A stretch of DNA of 64,000 nucleotides from Pterobdella sp. o SKG-2022. Its lineage: Eukaryota; Annelida; Clitellata; Hirudinida; Piscicolidae. Positions 1-18,639 of this stretch are shown here, piece after piece. Under the pieces are notes generated by a model. That model had not been told where the DNA came from and did not search any database. It saw only the letters and a list, made by a program, of their open reading frames with translations. Position 1 is the first letter of the stretch, and every line of letters begins with the position of its first letter. A program made the translations under genes and the position numbers. Location of the stretch: NCBI GenBank assembly GCA_964035795.1, contig OZ038322.1:476950-540949 (forward strand). Reading direction: 5' to 3'.

Positions 1-2715
1 CACCCTACTAGATGTCTGAATTGCCAGACTTATGGCCATAATATATCTAAATGCCACAAATCTAGAGTGTGAGCACTGTGGCAAAGACCATCCGTCTGAC
101 AACTGTTCTAGATCTTCTCCTCCCTTCTGTGTTCCTTGCTTTAAATCAAATCGCCCTTGTCATGACCATGTCACCACATCCTCTTCTTGTCCGGTGTATA
201 AGCAACAATTGCGACTTAAGATGGGGCGTACGGCCTGGCAATGAAGGCCTGCCTTACTCATGCACCCAAAAAATCCATCTCCTTCTGTGAAGTTTGGTCT
301 TCTCAATCTCCGTTCCACTCGCAACAAATCCACTCTTATCCTGGACGCGATCTCCACTCACTGTTTCGATATCCTTGCACTGACTGAAACGTGGATCCCG
401 GAAGATGCCGACAATGTTACAAAATACGACATTGTTCCCCCAGGTTACCATGTTCTACATTCTCATCGTTCTAGTGGAAAGCGCGGTGGTGGTATTTCTT
501 TGATTTCCTCCAACTCCGTTAAACTGACACTTGTAAAATCTGAAATACACTCTTCTTTTGAAGCATTAACTGCCCAAGCCTCTTTACTAACACGTTCCTT
601 AACCATTTCTGTTATTTACTGCCCCCCTAACTCAAGTAATTTTATTAGTGACTTCACACTTTCATCTGTCTGAAAATGCTCTCTCTGCCAAACGCCGATG
701 AAGGAAAATCGAGAGACAGCTATCCAGTCTCAGAAAGCTTTGCGTGCAAGTCCCTGATGATCTTTTACAAAAATTCCGTATTTCACGTAAACTCGCCCGC
801 GCCGCCATTAACAAGTCACGTGCTGATTATCTTAATCTGTCGCTATCTTCAACGACACCTAACTCCAAAGCCTTTTGGAAAACGGCGAACTCCGTACTTC
901 ACAGGTCTTCTCCACCTCCTCCCCGGACTTCTGCGGAATATGATCTTTTTGTTGAAAACTTTAGCACTTTTTTCAAGACTAAGATTGAGTTGATTCATAG
1001 CTCGTTACCGATCACTAATCTTCCCCGTCAGCCTTCCTTAACTGACAGTGACCAATCAAATCTCTCATTTTTCTCACCTCCTAGTGTTGACGAAATCATC
1101 AAATTGATCAATTCTCTCCCAAATAAATCCTCACCTTTAGATATAATCCCTGTTTTCCTGCTGAAGCAGTTTTCCGGCATCTTGGCCTCCATTATATGCA
1201 AACTTTCTGCTCTTTCCTTTTCACAGGGTATTTTTCCAACTTCATTCAAAACGGCGCAGGTAACCCCTTTACTGAAAAAATATAACCTAGACCACATGCA
1301 ACCATCCAATTATCGTCCAATTTCAAACCTCAGCACCATCTCAAAAATTTTAGAAAGGGTTGTTCTCAAGAGATTATCTTCTCATGTTTCTGTACTGCGT
1401 AACTTCAACCTTTTTCAGTCGGCGTATCGCTCTCATCACTCAACGGAAACTGCGCTTTTGTACATCACTGACAGCCTCCGCAATATCTGTGCTACAGGGT
1501 CTGCGGCCGTCTTAGTGTCTTTAGATATTTCAGCAGCTTTTGACACCATTAATCATTCAAATATGCTGCATATCCTTGAAGACTACTTTCACATTTCTGG
1601 CATTGCTTTATCCTGGTTTCAGTCCTATCTCTCCGAACGCAAGCAATTTGTTAAAATAAGCTGCTCTTCTTCTACCCCTGTCTCCCTTCGTTTTGGTGTT
1701 CCTCAAGGTTCTGTTTTTGGGCCCATACTCTTTTCTCTTTATACTTCTCCTATTAGCGAGATCATACAGAAGCACGACGTTCTATATCATCAGTTTGCTG
1801 ATGATATTACTCTCTTTATAGGCGCCTCTTACCTTGATCCTCATCCCAGCCTCACTAAGATATTTGAATACATCACTGAGCTCAATCTTTGGTTTTCTAA
1901 CAATCACCTCATGTTGAATCCTAACAAAAGCAAAGTGATGTTTGTCGGCAGTCCCATACTCCTTTCCAAATCCAATCTTCCCACTGAAGTTATCTTTGAC
2001 GGCACTACTCTTTCCGTAACGTCCAAACTGAAGATACTAGGTGTAACTCTTGATTCTAAACTCAACTTTACACACTTTGTCTCTCAGATCATACAAGCAT
2101 CCAACTTTCATCTCCATGCGATCAGACAGGCACGCAAGTTCCTACCCTTTGACACTGCCGTTGCTCTGATCATTTCTTTAGTTCTTTCAAGGATTGATTA
2201 CTGTAACTCTCTTCTTTGTCGACTCCCGAACTGTCTTATTTCTAAGTTGCAATCTCTCCAAAATCGTGCTGCTAAAACCGTTCTTCAAGCCGACTACTAT
2301 TCTTCATCTCACACTTGTCTCGATCGCCTTCATTGGCTGCCGGTCGCACTAAGAGCCCAGTTCAAGTTGCTATGGCTCACCGCTAACACCTTATATTTTA
2401 ATCAGCCGGCTTATTTATATGACCGTCTTTCCATTAGACAGACTCCTGAGTCTCTCAGGTCTTCGAACTCTGGTTTATGGCTGCATCAGCCTGTCTCTTC
2501 TGACTCTTTTTTATATCGCTCCTCACTTATGGAACTCTCTTCCACTTAATCTCCGTCTTTCACCTTCTCTTAAAGTTTTTCGCAAGCGTTTAAAGACGCA
2601 TCTTTATAACCAAATTTCTCTCATAGCCCTTCTGATTAGAGCAGCGCCTCTGCAGCAAACCTAGTTTGCAAACTGTGCGCCCTACAAATAATAATAATAA
2701 TAATAATAATAATAA
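1..2715 (+). mobile_element. Non-LTR retrotransposon (CR1/L2-like LINE), truncated and frame-broken
   Basis: A LINE that enters from the left edge. Positions 8-240 encode two cysteine-rich zinc knuckles typical of the ORF1 end (motifs RCLNCQTYGHNISKC and CEHCGKDHPSDNC, in two frames). 260-673 encodes the start of an apurinic-type endonuclease (motifs NLRSTRNK, ALTETW). The endonuclease breaks off at about 673, and 744-2549 encodes a long reverse transcriptase with LDISAAFDTINH, GVPQGSVFGP and the catalytic FADD box. A frameshift near 2500-2520 moves the C-terminal motif APHLWNSLPLNLR into the frame of 2419-2664. The element ends in GCGCCCTACAAAT followed by an (AAT)n tail, as L2/CR1-like LINEs do. 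The missing endonuclease-RT linker and the frameshifts imply it is inactive. It would lie in the first intron of the DMXL gene if that gene continues leftward. Confidence 0.93.
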
Positions 2716-2777
2716 AGTAACATTATCAAGTACGTTAAAATTCAAAGCATTTTTAACATACTTGATAATGTTACTTT
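2714..2777. repeat. 27-bp inverted repeat (hairpin) abutting the LINE tail
   Basis: 2714-2740 and 2751-2777 are reverse complements with one mismatch, separated by a 10-nt loop. The arms start AAAGTAACATTATCAAGTA. It directly follows the (AAT)n tail of the LINE. The adjacent CGAAAAGCTTTGTACTCAATAAA-like stretch (about 2781-2804) resembles the arm of the element at 21008-22275. Confidence 0.8.
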
Positions 2778-4262
2778 GTTAACGAAAAGCTTTGTACTCA
2801 ATAAAATTACCTTCAGTGTTCAAATAATTTTCAGTATTTACTTTGGATATAGAATATTATTAACAACAACAAAAATAATAAGCCAAAATTACTGATACTA
2901 ATTATAGCGTAAATTATTAAATAATCCATTGGTATGTGATCAGCATGGACCAATGAGGGATGAGTGGATGTGAATGAAAGTATACAAACAGATGGATGTG
3001 ATGATATGCAGATGACTAGAAGGAATAATGGAGGGAGGAAGTGGATACATTTATTAAAGAATCTATAAGTATTTCAAATTTAGAGTTTTTGGATTTTATT
3101 TTGTTTTTGTATGTTTCGGAAACAAAACTCTATCTGGTGATTAGAATTTTATTGGTCGGCTTTGTTGACGATGTTTGTGGCTTATAAGCTCCTGAAGTTA
3201 ACGCCACTTAAATCTTATTCATAACTGTATTGTGTTGTAACATAAAGTAAATGATTTTTTTTAGAATCCTAATGTATATATTAATTTTGTTTATTTTATT
3301 TATGGCTATGTAATTCCATTTTATGGAATAGCTTTTTAGAGACATTTTATGTTCTTTTGTAAACTTGAATTTTACCAGTAAAACTTGAAATTATGTTCTC
3401 ATAAATAATTTGCAGTTTTACTGGTAAAATTCAAGTTTATAAAATATTATTCTATGAAACATTTTAAATAGACTTAATTATTAATAGCTTCAATTTGATT
3501 TAATGGTTTTTTATTTAATTGGTTAATTTTCAATACCTTCAATTTAATTTAATATTTAATGAACAGCCAAAAAATTTAATAGATCTCGTGAAATTTTAAA
3601 GAAAGCTTATTTAAAATGAATAGATTAAAAGCATAAACAACCTTGAAATAAAATAACCCAACAAAGAGAACAGAGAATTTATTATACCAATGATTTTTAT
3701 CATAATTCCTATATTAAATTTAATTAATTAGATATAATTAACATATGCAAAAAGTTTTGCTGGATTATTTAATGTTATTTGACTGATTATGTTTTAATAT
3801 TTTAAAAAATAATTAACTTTCGAATTAAACTGCAGATTTTTTTTTCTAGGGTATATTTTGATAAATATACAAAATAATTGTGCTTATATAATTTTTTATA
3901 TCTTTTTTGATAAGAATAGTAACTAAGTTTGATATGAGTACATTGAAATTAATGTCATAAAATGGTGAATATATAGATTGTTAAAACAAAAAATAAAATT
4001 AGAAGCATGTGATCATGAAGTTTTAAAATAAAATAGATTTAAGAGTATTTGAAAAAAATTAATACAAAATCAATTAGATAGTGGTTCAGTAATTGGTCCA
4101 GTGTAGCTTTCATAGAAAATTCCTTTAAAAAAGATATGTACATATATTGGACAAAAATCATCAAAACTATTAATAATTGAAAAATAATGACATAAAAGCA
4201 CGTCTCCCTAAGCTTCGGCTCATAGACCAAGTATTGAATTTGCTAAAACGTAAAATACTCAC
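2778..4262. other. AT-rich non-coding DNA, probable DMXL intron, with a perfect hairpin
   Basis: No supported gene. A perfect 26-bp inverted repeat lies at 3360-3385 and 3414-3439 (arm starts TAAACTTGAATTTTACC) with a 28-nt loop. The rest is AT-rich sequence with no reading frame I can support. If the DMXL exon at 4263-4349 is right, this is the 5' part of its first intron. Confidence 0.6.
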
Positions 4263-4349
4263 AGTAAAATGCGATCCATCAACACTTCCTACAGATAAAC
4301 AATGATCGCCTTCATTGGCAGCTCCTGTCAAGACTTGGTGTAGATTCAT
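4263..4349 (-). CDS. DMXL: First coding exon of a DmX-like / rabconnectin-3 alpha gene (partial)
   Basis: This exon encodes 29 residues beginning MNLHQVLTGAANEGDHC and ending HFT, followed directly by a donor GTGAGT on the minus strand. The start matches the very conserved N-terminus of DMXL1/DMXL2 (MNLHQVLTGAVNPGD in vertebrates). These are giant WD40 proteins that with WDR7 regulate V-ATPase assembly and acidification of vesicles. Only this exon is visible; the rest must lie to the left, beyond the window. A GTG triplet directly upstream is in frame but the ATG at 4347-4349 is the natural start. The identification rests on a short but distinctive segment and on the correctly placed splice donor. 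Confidence 0.82.
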
Positions 4350-4776
4350 CACAGCAAAATTAAATTATTTTACACTCAAGTAGCTTTAAATGTCTTTTTG
4401 GTGTAACAATTTAGAACATTTGGAAAAAAAATAAATTCATTAAAACAAGTGAACAACCAGATTAATTTGTTTTGTCACATATCTCTTACAAAGTAGTAAT
4501 AAATGTACATTTACTGAGAAAAACTTTTACATATCGAAAAGCTTTTATTCGTGTTTATTATTATTAACACTGTGGTGCAGCCTATTAGGTGAAAAACTTT
4601 TAAAAATTTAAAGTTAATTATTGAATTTATATAATAATTTATTTTATTGTTTAAAAAAAAAATATTATATTAAATTTTCTAACTTTGATGTTTATGTTGC
4701 TTAAAAGGCGGAAATACCAAAATATCTAGAAGGGCCGATAATAATTTACGTTCTGTCAATATCGACGATTTCAAAA
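4350..4776. promoter_or_regulatory. Shared upstream region of divergent DMXL and ZC3H14 genes
   Basis: The start codons of DMXL (-) and ZC3H14 (+) are only 427 bp apart, so this interval must hold both 5' regions. It is AT-rich and contains several A/T runs. I see no clear TATA box or other defined element. Bidirectional promoter function is inferred from spacing only. Confidence 0.45.
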
Positions 4777-7700
4777 ATGGAGTTAGGCCATGATTTTACT
4801 CAAAAGATAAGAGTAAGTTGTCGAAACATCAATTTAACATTTTAAACTAAATTTTATTATATTTTTAGGCTGCTATCAAGGCCAAACTTGAAGATCTGGG
4901 AGCATATGATGGTAGTTATTATTAATATTTTAAAATTAATCAAAACTTAATAGGTTTTTGAAATTAACCTACGTTCAATCCATTTTCAATTATTTATTGG
5001 CTTGAATATATCATTTTCTAGATAATGAGTTGCCAGATTATGTGGTAGTGATGGTGGCAAACAAAAAAACACAAGCTCAAATGACGGATGATCTCAGTTT
5101 ATTTCTTGGTGAAAATACAATGAAGTTTACATCATGGTTTGTAGTTAGTTTCATACAATTATTACTTTGAGTTTTATAAAATACTATTTCTTCAAACCAA
5201 ACTTTGTTTCAGGTTACAAGAGTTTTTAGACAAACTTGTCGCAATAGCCACAGGTAAGTTTTTTTTTTGAATTCTTTTACTAAAATTTTTTAAAAATGAA
5301 TAAATAGCAAAAATTCACAATATATTTTTAGATGCAAAAGAAGGTAAAAACAAAGATACAAATGATTCAACTAAAAAAGAAGTTGAAACAAATAATGAAA
5401 GTTCACATGTAAGTTGATATTTTTAATAAATGCTGTTTCATTTAGTGCCTTAATGGCTTCTATTTCATCTTTCCAGGATCCATCTTCGAATAAAGCACAA
5501 AAACATGGTGAAAAAGTTAATTCAGAGAACCTTACTTCAGAAGAAAAACCACCAACAAATCACAAAGCAACCCATCACAAGTCATCCCAAAACTCCAGCA
5601 TCACAGACTCCAAACGTCGAGAATCTGACCACCACAGAACAGAAGAGTCTTCAAGATCACGCAGATCATCTTCTCGTAGACGCCACAGAGACTCAGATCG
5701 CAAGAGAACACATTTGAGCAGACGTTCTCCTCATCGCAGAGATGATGATAGGAGGTATAAACAAGCTCGCACCTCAACATTAGATACACTGCACCATCAT
5801 GATGAGGAGGAAGAAGATGGTGAGGAACCCAAGCAGCTGTCGAGTGTTGTAAAGGTCTCCGAAAGAAGGTTTCTTCTTGTTTAATCTTTGAAGATTTCAT
5901 CAAATTTTTCAAAAAATTTAAATAATTCCCATTATATTAACAGCTTATTAGATATTTGACTATAATAAACTTCAGACATTTAAACTTTGAAACCAACCAC
6001 AACAAAGCTCCACCCACCACAACAAAGCACCATCCACCACATTAAATCATTACACAGATCATCACAAAAACCAGTGGCAACAGGAGGCACAAAAAGGTCA
6101 CTTCTCTTGACGGCCATGAAGGAGGCAGAGATGTCTGTGTCGAGGATCAAGAAGAAAGTCGAAGGTCTGCGTCCATTTGTCTCATATATTATTGTTATTG
6201 TTTTTGTTATTATTCTTCATTTCTTGAAGCTTAAATGTTTGCATTAATTTATCAAAATTCAAATATGTTTCAAAATAACTTCACAACTTTGTCATAAATC
6301 ATTGGTATCAAATTTCAAATGTTGAGCATCACAAAACCAGAGCAACAACCACATAACACATGATATCCCATGGTCATCTGCCACATAACACATGATATCC
6401 CATGGTCACCTTCCACATAACACATGATATCCCATGGTCACCTGCCACATAACACATGATATCCCATGGTCACCTGCCATATGTTACATCAACTTGGTTT
6501 GTTCTTGGTGACCCATGTTACTCGCCACAACAGAGGGAGAAAAGAAAGGCAAAGTGGCCACTGATGGAAATGACAAACAAGCCATAAAATGTTATTATTG
6601 CTTCATTTTAAATTATTTATATATGTATATTAATAATAGTTATAATGTAGATTTAAGAGATACACTAGCTGACTGCTGTATACCCCAGCTACTGGGAAAC
6701 TTACAGCAGTATAATCTAATAGGAATAAAATACATATTAGTTTCTTATTTAAATACCATCCCATATTCAGTATTTCATAAATCCATCAGTGAAAGAAAAA
6801 AGAAACAATGTGGTAGTGGAGAAAAAGAATGAAAGAGAGGAAACAGAAGATGTGAATGTCATTGAAGTCACCAACCCCCCGATAGATGAGTACATATCCT
6901 CCGATGATGAGGAAGAGAATAAGAAGGAGGGCAAACAGGATGTGGATATTTTTGCTGCCATGGATGAGAAGATCAAGAAGAGGATGTTGCTGAAGAAGGA
7001 ACACGACACTGTGTGCGTTTAGTTGTATAATATGCGTGTCTGTCTTCCATTTGATGTATCTTTTAAGCTGCTGCTAATTTTTTATTTTCAAAAAAGCTGT
7101 TAATACAGTGATACACACACACACACAGCTGCTCTTAATTCTAAATTATGTAGTTGAAGTGGCATTATACTGATGTATACAGGACTCCAGTGAGGACAAG
7201 GTTTATAGTGACGATAAACAAGAAGTGTGAGGACCTGTTGGGCACACAAACCCCTATCGAAGCACCCAGACATGTGGTGAGTGACCTGAGAAACAACATC
7301 AGAGGTAGGCTGAAAAACCAGCCAAGCGACCCTGCTAGCAGTAATGGAAATGCTACAGCGCCTGTGGTCGCTGATAAGATGAAGGTTGACGCCACATCTA
7401 CACCACCTCAACTCAACAGCATTATCACACAACCCTTCATCATTAATGCTTTAGGTTCGTGCCTTGGTGCTGTTTAGCTGTTTCTGGTCTGATGGAAGGC
7501 TATATTAGTTAGCTAATTAATTTATCAAGTATTTAATTAGTCACTAAATTAGTTAATTTCTCAGAACTGTACACCCAATCAACAATAATAATTGATAGGA
7601 TCTCTTCCTTTGTCATTTCATTATGGTCATCACCTCTCTCCAAGGGGTCACTGACTTCTCTTAAAATTCCACATTATGTGATGCACACATTTAACTCATC

Positions 7701-8749
7701 ATGTATATCCCACAGATGATGAAGACGATGAAGATATGGATACTGGAGGTGGTTCTATGCAATATTTCGTGTCATCTTTTTCAGATAGTTTTTTGTGTTT
7801 TTTCATCTGATTGTATTTGTCAGAGTTCCAGTCATTCAGAATTACAGTTTGAATCTTTATGAGAATTCAAGTTCAGAAAAGCTTAAAATAGTTATTCAAT
7901 TTCTATTCCGTAATCTTTAATGGTTGATTACAGAGGTGCCATTGAAGCCAGCAATAATCACTCAGTTGGAGAGGAAAGGCATGTCGAAGAAAAGATGTCG
8001 CTTCTGGCCCCTATGCACCACAGAGGCCTGTCCCTTCCACCACCCCACCATTCCCTGCAAGTAGGTTCACGTGTTTTTAATGCACACAATTCATTCTTTT
8101 GTGTCGGCATCACACCTTTGTGGATGCTACAATTGTAACTATGCAGTCTTTCAGTAAAACTCTTCAGTGTATGTAAATGTTTTCATTGCAAAAGTTTTGA
8201 AGTATAATCAACCATTGATACCTCACCACCAGGAATTTCCCGAATTGTTCTTATGCAGATGAGTGCTTTTTTGTGCACCCTGCATGCAGGTTTGGCTCCT
8301 TGTGTCACAACAAAAGATGTTCCTACCAACACACTTCACTACCAGGTTCCTCGTTTTTCTCTACCCATAATGTTTCTTTAGGTTTCATTCATTTATTATC
8401 AACATTTTCAATCTCCAGCTCCCAAAGCCCCTATAAACCAATGCAAAAACCATCCCAACTGCACTGACATGAATTGCACATTTTTTCATCCCAAGGTTTC
8501 ATAACCACCTAATTTTTCTCTACTTTTTACTATTTCAATTTCTAATAAATCCACACCAACAAACAGCCATGCAGGTTTGGAATAGGGTGCACCAAGAAAG
8601 AATGGTGCCTATTTGAGCACCCCAAAATGCCCTCCAAGAACCTCCTTTCCTGGACAGCCCCACCCTTACCAATTAAACCACCATTATCAGACACTGCCAA
8701 CCTTATTTGTAAACCTTATTTCATGGTGCTTCGGGACAATGAGCACTAA
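4777..8749 (+). CDS. ZC3H14: Nuclear poly(A)-RNA-binding CCCH zinc finger protein, ZC3H14/Nab2 orthologue
   Basis: Nab2-family proteins bind poly(A) RNA in the nucleus and control tail length and mRNA export. Exons with good boundaries: 4777-4812, 4869-4911, 5022-5136, 5213-5253, 5332-5408, 5477-about 5854, an exon ending 6164 (acceptor unresolved), about 6790-7012, 7184-7454, 7716-7748, 7934-8060, 8233-8345, 8419-8495 and 8567-8749. The N-terminus (MELGHDFTQKIR, then LPDYVVVMVANKK and MTDDLSLFLGEN) is the PWI-like Nab2 fold and closely matches animal ZC3H14. The middle is Arg/Ser-rich and acidic. The C-terminus carries five tandem CCCH fingers (for example CRFWPLCTTEACPFHH and CKNHPNCTDMNCTFFHP), each near an exon edge, then a tail after the last finger ending RDNEH. 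The join between 5854 and about 6100 and a possible small exon near 6530 are uncertain. AATAAA-like signals occur near 8875. Confidence 0.94.
6349..6476. repeat. 32-bp minisatellite, four copies, in a ZC3H14 intron
   Basis: Four head-to-tail copies of a 32-bp unit start at 6349, 6381, 6413 and 6445. The unit begins CCACATAACACATGATATCC and differs between copies by one or two bases. It lies between the exon ending 6164 and the exon at about 6790. I see no sign that it is translated. Confidence 0.88.
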
Positions 8750-9166
8750 TTTTTTCTTGTATTTATTTTATATTTTATCCTATTAAATTTGATTGTTCTT
8801 GATTTATTTTGCAGTTAGATAATTGGATAACATCGATTTAAAATCAAAAATAATAACGTTTCTTTCAAGAAGAGAATAAAAAAATTGAAATGAACGAAGA
8901 CAGTTTTAATTATAATTTTTCAACGAAAAATGCAAAATGGTTTGGGAATTGAAATCTGCGAGGATGAATCGATGCTGCGGCAAACGACTGCTACACCGAA
9001 ATAGGGACTTTTGTGTTTATTGTGGGAGTGTTGCTTTTGCTACTTGGGATGGTGTTGAGCTTTTGGCTTGAGGGAGTTTTAGAAACTATTGGTTTTCCTG
9101 CAAAGAATGATATCCATGGATTTAAATTTCATAAAGGCGTCTTTTGCGTTTCAATTTTTATATCTA
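8750..9166. other. 3' flank of ZC3H14, no gene seen
   Basis: AT-rich region after the ZC3H14 stop codon, probably 3' UTR and intergenic DNA. A short open stretch at 9013-9140 encodes a hydrophobic segment, but it has no recognisable domain and runs into the foldback repeat. Confidence 0.5.
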
Positions 9167-9945
9167 GGGTTTTTCAATTCAATTCAAAATCTTTGCAATT
9201 GCCTACCAAATGTTTGCAACTGATTAACAAATTTCGGAAAAAAAATAATTAAAAATAAATTAAGTTTGATTATTCAAAAAATTAACGAAATTTTGTAAAA
9301 TTTTATTTTTCAAGTTCAAAATAAATTTTTTAAATTGAAATAAAAAAACCGAAAAGTTTTTTTGAGGTATATCTTGAGCTTCTTTCTGAAAAGTACCGTG
9401 TTCTTAGTATTCGCGGATTATATATATATAATCCGCGAATATAAAATATATATATATAATCAAATATTTTGACAGTTTGATAAAACTCTCAAGCGCCATA
9501 AAGTGCTGTTTTAAAACTTTTAAAGTTATCTGAAGAGCATAGAAACGCCAAAAGAGAAGGAAAAATATCCCCTCCAAACCACAAGCAAGCTGATTCGCCT
9601 AGTTAATATGAGTAAGATGTCAGCGAAGCAACTTCGAATAAGTCAAGAAATATTTTTGTCTACAAATCGTACACAACAAATTTTGAGCCTTTTGAAATTT
9701 TTTCAGTGTGGGAGACGTAAACGAGTTCCGTGGACGAGTGTTTGGCACCGCAAATACTAAGAACACGGTACTTGGTACTTTTCAGAAAGAAGCTCAAGAT
9801 ATACCTCAAAAAAACTTTTTTCGGTTTTTTTATTTCAATTTAACAAAATTTCGTTTATTTTTTGAATAATCAAACTTAATTTATTTTTGAAATTTGGTAA
9901 TCAATTGCAAAAATTTTGAATTGAATTTTTTTTTTCTTAGATCGA
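9167..9945. mobile_element. Foldback DNA element with about 200-250 bp inverted arms and a possible Tc1-like remnant
   Basis: The left arm (about 9167-9413) and right arm (about 9745-9945) are imperfect inverted copies. Shared blocks include AATTCAATTC, AAGTTTGATTATTC, the run through GAGGTATATCTTGAGCTTC, and AGTACCGTGTTCTTAGTAT. The right arm has a 7-bp insertion duplicating GGTACTT. At the inner end of the left arm is a perfect palindrome, 9408-9441 (TATTCGCGGATTA and its complement). The centre (9590-9690) has an open stretch KLIRLVNMSKMSAKQLRIS then NRTQQIL, which resembles the helix-turn-helix of Tc1/mariner transposases, but no transposase of useful length remains. Confidence 0.8.
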
Positions 9946-9949
9946 CTTT

Positions 9950-10096
9950 TAGTCGCCCCATATTGGGGTTTCGTTAGCTCAACAGATGTTTCACATGGCG
10001 CTACTCCTTGTGTATATAATTGTCGGCCCGCGCGGGATTGAACCCGGTTACTTTAGATAACTAGTCTAACGCTCTACCAGCAGAGCTATGCGGGCC
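9950..10096 (-). mobile_element. tRNA-derived SINE copy (head 10025-10096, body to about 9950)
   Basis: On the minus strand 10096-10025 folds as a tRNA: a 7-bp acceptor stem GGCCCGC/GCGGGCC, D arm, and an anticodon loop CTAGTTA between TTAGA/TCTAA. The T loop reads TTCAAT, one base short, and the T stem has a C-C mismatch, so a working tRNA is unlikely. The body continues with ATTATACACAAGGAGTAGC and then GTGAAACATCTGTTGAGC plus AACGAAACCCC, which recurs near 39140. Related heads occur at 21153, 23257, 33901 and 43931. Confidence 0.82.
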
Positions 10097-10168
10097 GAAT
10101 AATGAATTGAATTGAAAAATCTATAACTTAAAACTAATCATTATAATAGTGAAAACCCCCTAAGCAAG

Positions 10169-16724
<6,556 letters not shown>

Positions 16725-17047
16725 CTTTTTTATATTTCAACGAAAATGAACCTTAAAAAACAGTTGACAAAGATAATTGTCTTAAAAATGATCTACGCCG
16801 TTTATTTTTGATAATGATTAAAAGCGAAAACAATATAACAATAATTGTATTCATAATTTATTCAAAATATGAATTAATCAAAAAAGTTCAAATTTTATGC
16901 TCGTGAAAATATTTTTTTTCGAAAGTTTATTTTATTGGACGTATTAAAGTTGCAGCAGGCATAAAACTTTTACAAGCAAGCTTATAAAAGTTCAAGTTAC
17001 ACACAAAAGCCTATTTCGTTTTAAATAATACTCTAAAGACTTGAAAT
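16725..17047. promoter_or_regulatory. Shared upstream region of YME1L and the coiled-coil gene
   Basis: 323 bp separate the divergent start codons. The interval is AT-rich and has no reading frame. A shared promoter is inferred from spacing; no defined core element was recognised. Confidence 0.4.
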
Positions 17048-18148
17048 ATGGGTTTAGAAAATGATGAAAAAGATGACAAGGTTCAAAAGAATGAGGAGTA
17101 GGTATTAATTTACTTAGATTATTATTTTTTATTTTTGTTCAATAAATGACACAGGGAAAAGAAAGAAGTAGAACAGTCTACCGATCCAACATCAAATATG
17201 GACTTGATTTTGCCTCCTTCTGACGTGGAAACTCTCATGGTCAAACGAGTGATTGCTCCAGATGTCAACACTGTACCAGCCATCGAGTCTCTCATATCCC
17301 CAGTCGAAATGGAAATCACGGGGTTGAGAGTAAAAATAGCTTGTCTGGAAAAAACATCGACTGCTTTAAAGTTAGAACTGAAATGTGCGCAACTACAATT
17401 AGAATCGAAGGAAAAGTTGGACAAACAAAAATCACGACTATTAGAATTATTAGAAGCAAAAGTGGCTGATCTTGAAAAAAAGAACAACTCTCTGATTGGT
17501 ATGTTGGAGGGGTGCATTTCTGAAAAGCAGGTCAGAAATAACAAGATGATCGAAGCATCGAACAGCATGGAGAGACTAGCTTTGAGGTTGCAGGAAAGTG
17601 ACAAAATGAAACGAGAACTCAAAGCACATAACGACGAGTTGAAAAGCATGTTAAGCAGTGTTGAGAGCAAGGGCAGTGCTATTGCAAAGATCGCAAAAGA
17701 GAAGCTGATAAAGTACAAAGATGAGAACATCCGGATGCAAGGAGAGCTGGACGATTACAAGCAGAAAGAAGAAAGCCCTGCTAATGACTTAGAATGGAAG
17801 AAGTTAAGTGACCTTGGTGTACAGGTTCAAGATCAACTCACTACGGCAAAATTTTCTGAAAAACCAGAAATTACCGCTCAAAGTTTAAGTGCTATTGATC
17901 AACTTAACAACGAGATTCAATCGATTATTTTCCAAGTTAAGGAAACCACTGAACTTTCTCTTCAAAAGTATCATCTATCAAATGACAAACTGCAATGTCA
18001 CGTGGCTAACTTGAAGAAGAACATTACTGAATTGGAAGACATGAGCAAGGCAACATTGGCCCATGAAGCTCCCAACTCCATTCAACTCATCCAACTAAAG
18101 ACAGCCATCGAGTCCCTAGCCAAGCTGGGAGAATTGTTGGTTGAATAG
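17048..18148 (+). CDS. Coiled-coil protein of unknown function, about 347 residues
   Basis: Two exons, 17048-17097 and 17155-18148, with donor GTAGGT and acceptor ACACAG; phases close. The protein starts MGLENDEKDDKVQKNEE and ends IESLAKLGELLVE. It is rich in Lys, Glu and Leu. Most of residues 75-215 and 275-345 show heptad-like Leu/Ile spacing (for example LLELLEAKVADLEKKN, ELKAHNDELKSML), so long coiled coils are expected. No signal peptide, membrane segment or catalytic motif is visible. Parts of the coil (LLELLEAKVADLEK, KYKDENIRMQGEL) loosely recall CCDC89-type proteins, but coiled coils give false matches and I do not assign it. It is transcribed away from YME1L. Confidence 0.85.
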
Positions 18149-18639
18149 AGGTTCAAAATGAAGCTTTGGTAGATAATTTTTCAGAATTTTACAAACAATT
18201 TTCTTCTTTTTCTCGAATTTCTAATTCAATTCATTTTTTTCATTCGAAATTTCTTTGACTTTTGTACAACGTTTTCAGATACATCTTATAAAGAGTTTTT
18301 GGATAAGTTTGATTTGATAGTTTCACGATAAAGCTTACTACGTTTTAAAAAAAATAGCAAGGTTTTGAAGTCGTCAATTTGTTTAAACAGTTCACAAGTA
18401 TTTCGAGGATAAGTTAACATACGTAAAAATATACAAAGCTCATTAATAGTTTAATAAAATTAGCATTTCTTCCGAGAGATCGAACGTTCGTATTCCATTT
18501 ATTATCGTTAGTAACTCTGATTAGCTTCTATCTTGTTAATGAAAGTCTATTTTTTAATGTAAAGAACCTATTTACAATATAAAAGAAGATACAATAATGG
18601 TGACGAAGAATAACGAAAAAATTGATATTTTATTAAAAC
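18149..18639. other. 3' flank of the coiled-coil gene, nothing supported
   Basis: AT-rich DNA with no reading frame or recognisable repeat. Confidence 0.5.

Noticed and set aside
5601..5912. Minus-strand protein opposite ZC3H14
   Set aside because: It is the shadow of the Arg/Ser-rich ZC3H14 exon; the plus strand matches the family and has the splice sites.
6349..6476. CRISPR-like array
   Set aside because: The four 32-bp units are directly adjacent with no spacers and lie in an intron of a eukaryotic gene.
10025..10096. A functional tRNA gene (Thr-like anticodon)
   Set aside because: The T loop lacks one base, the T stem has a C-C mismatch, and several similarly damaged copies with a shared body exist in the window, so a SINE head is the better reading.
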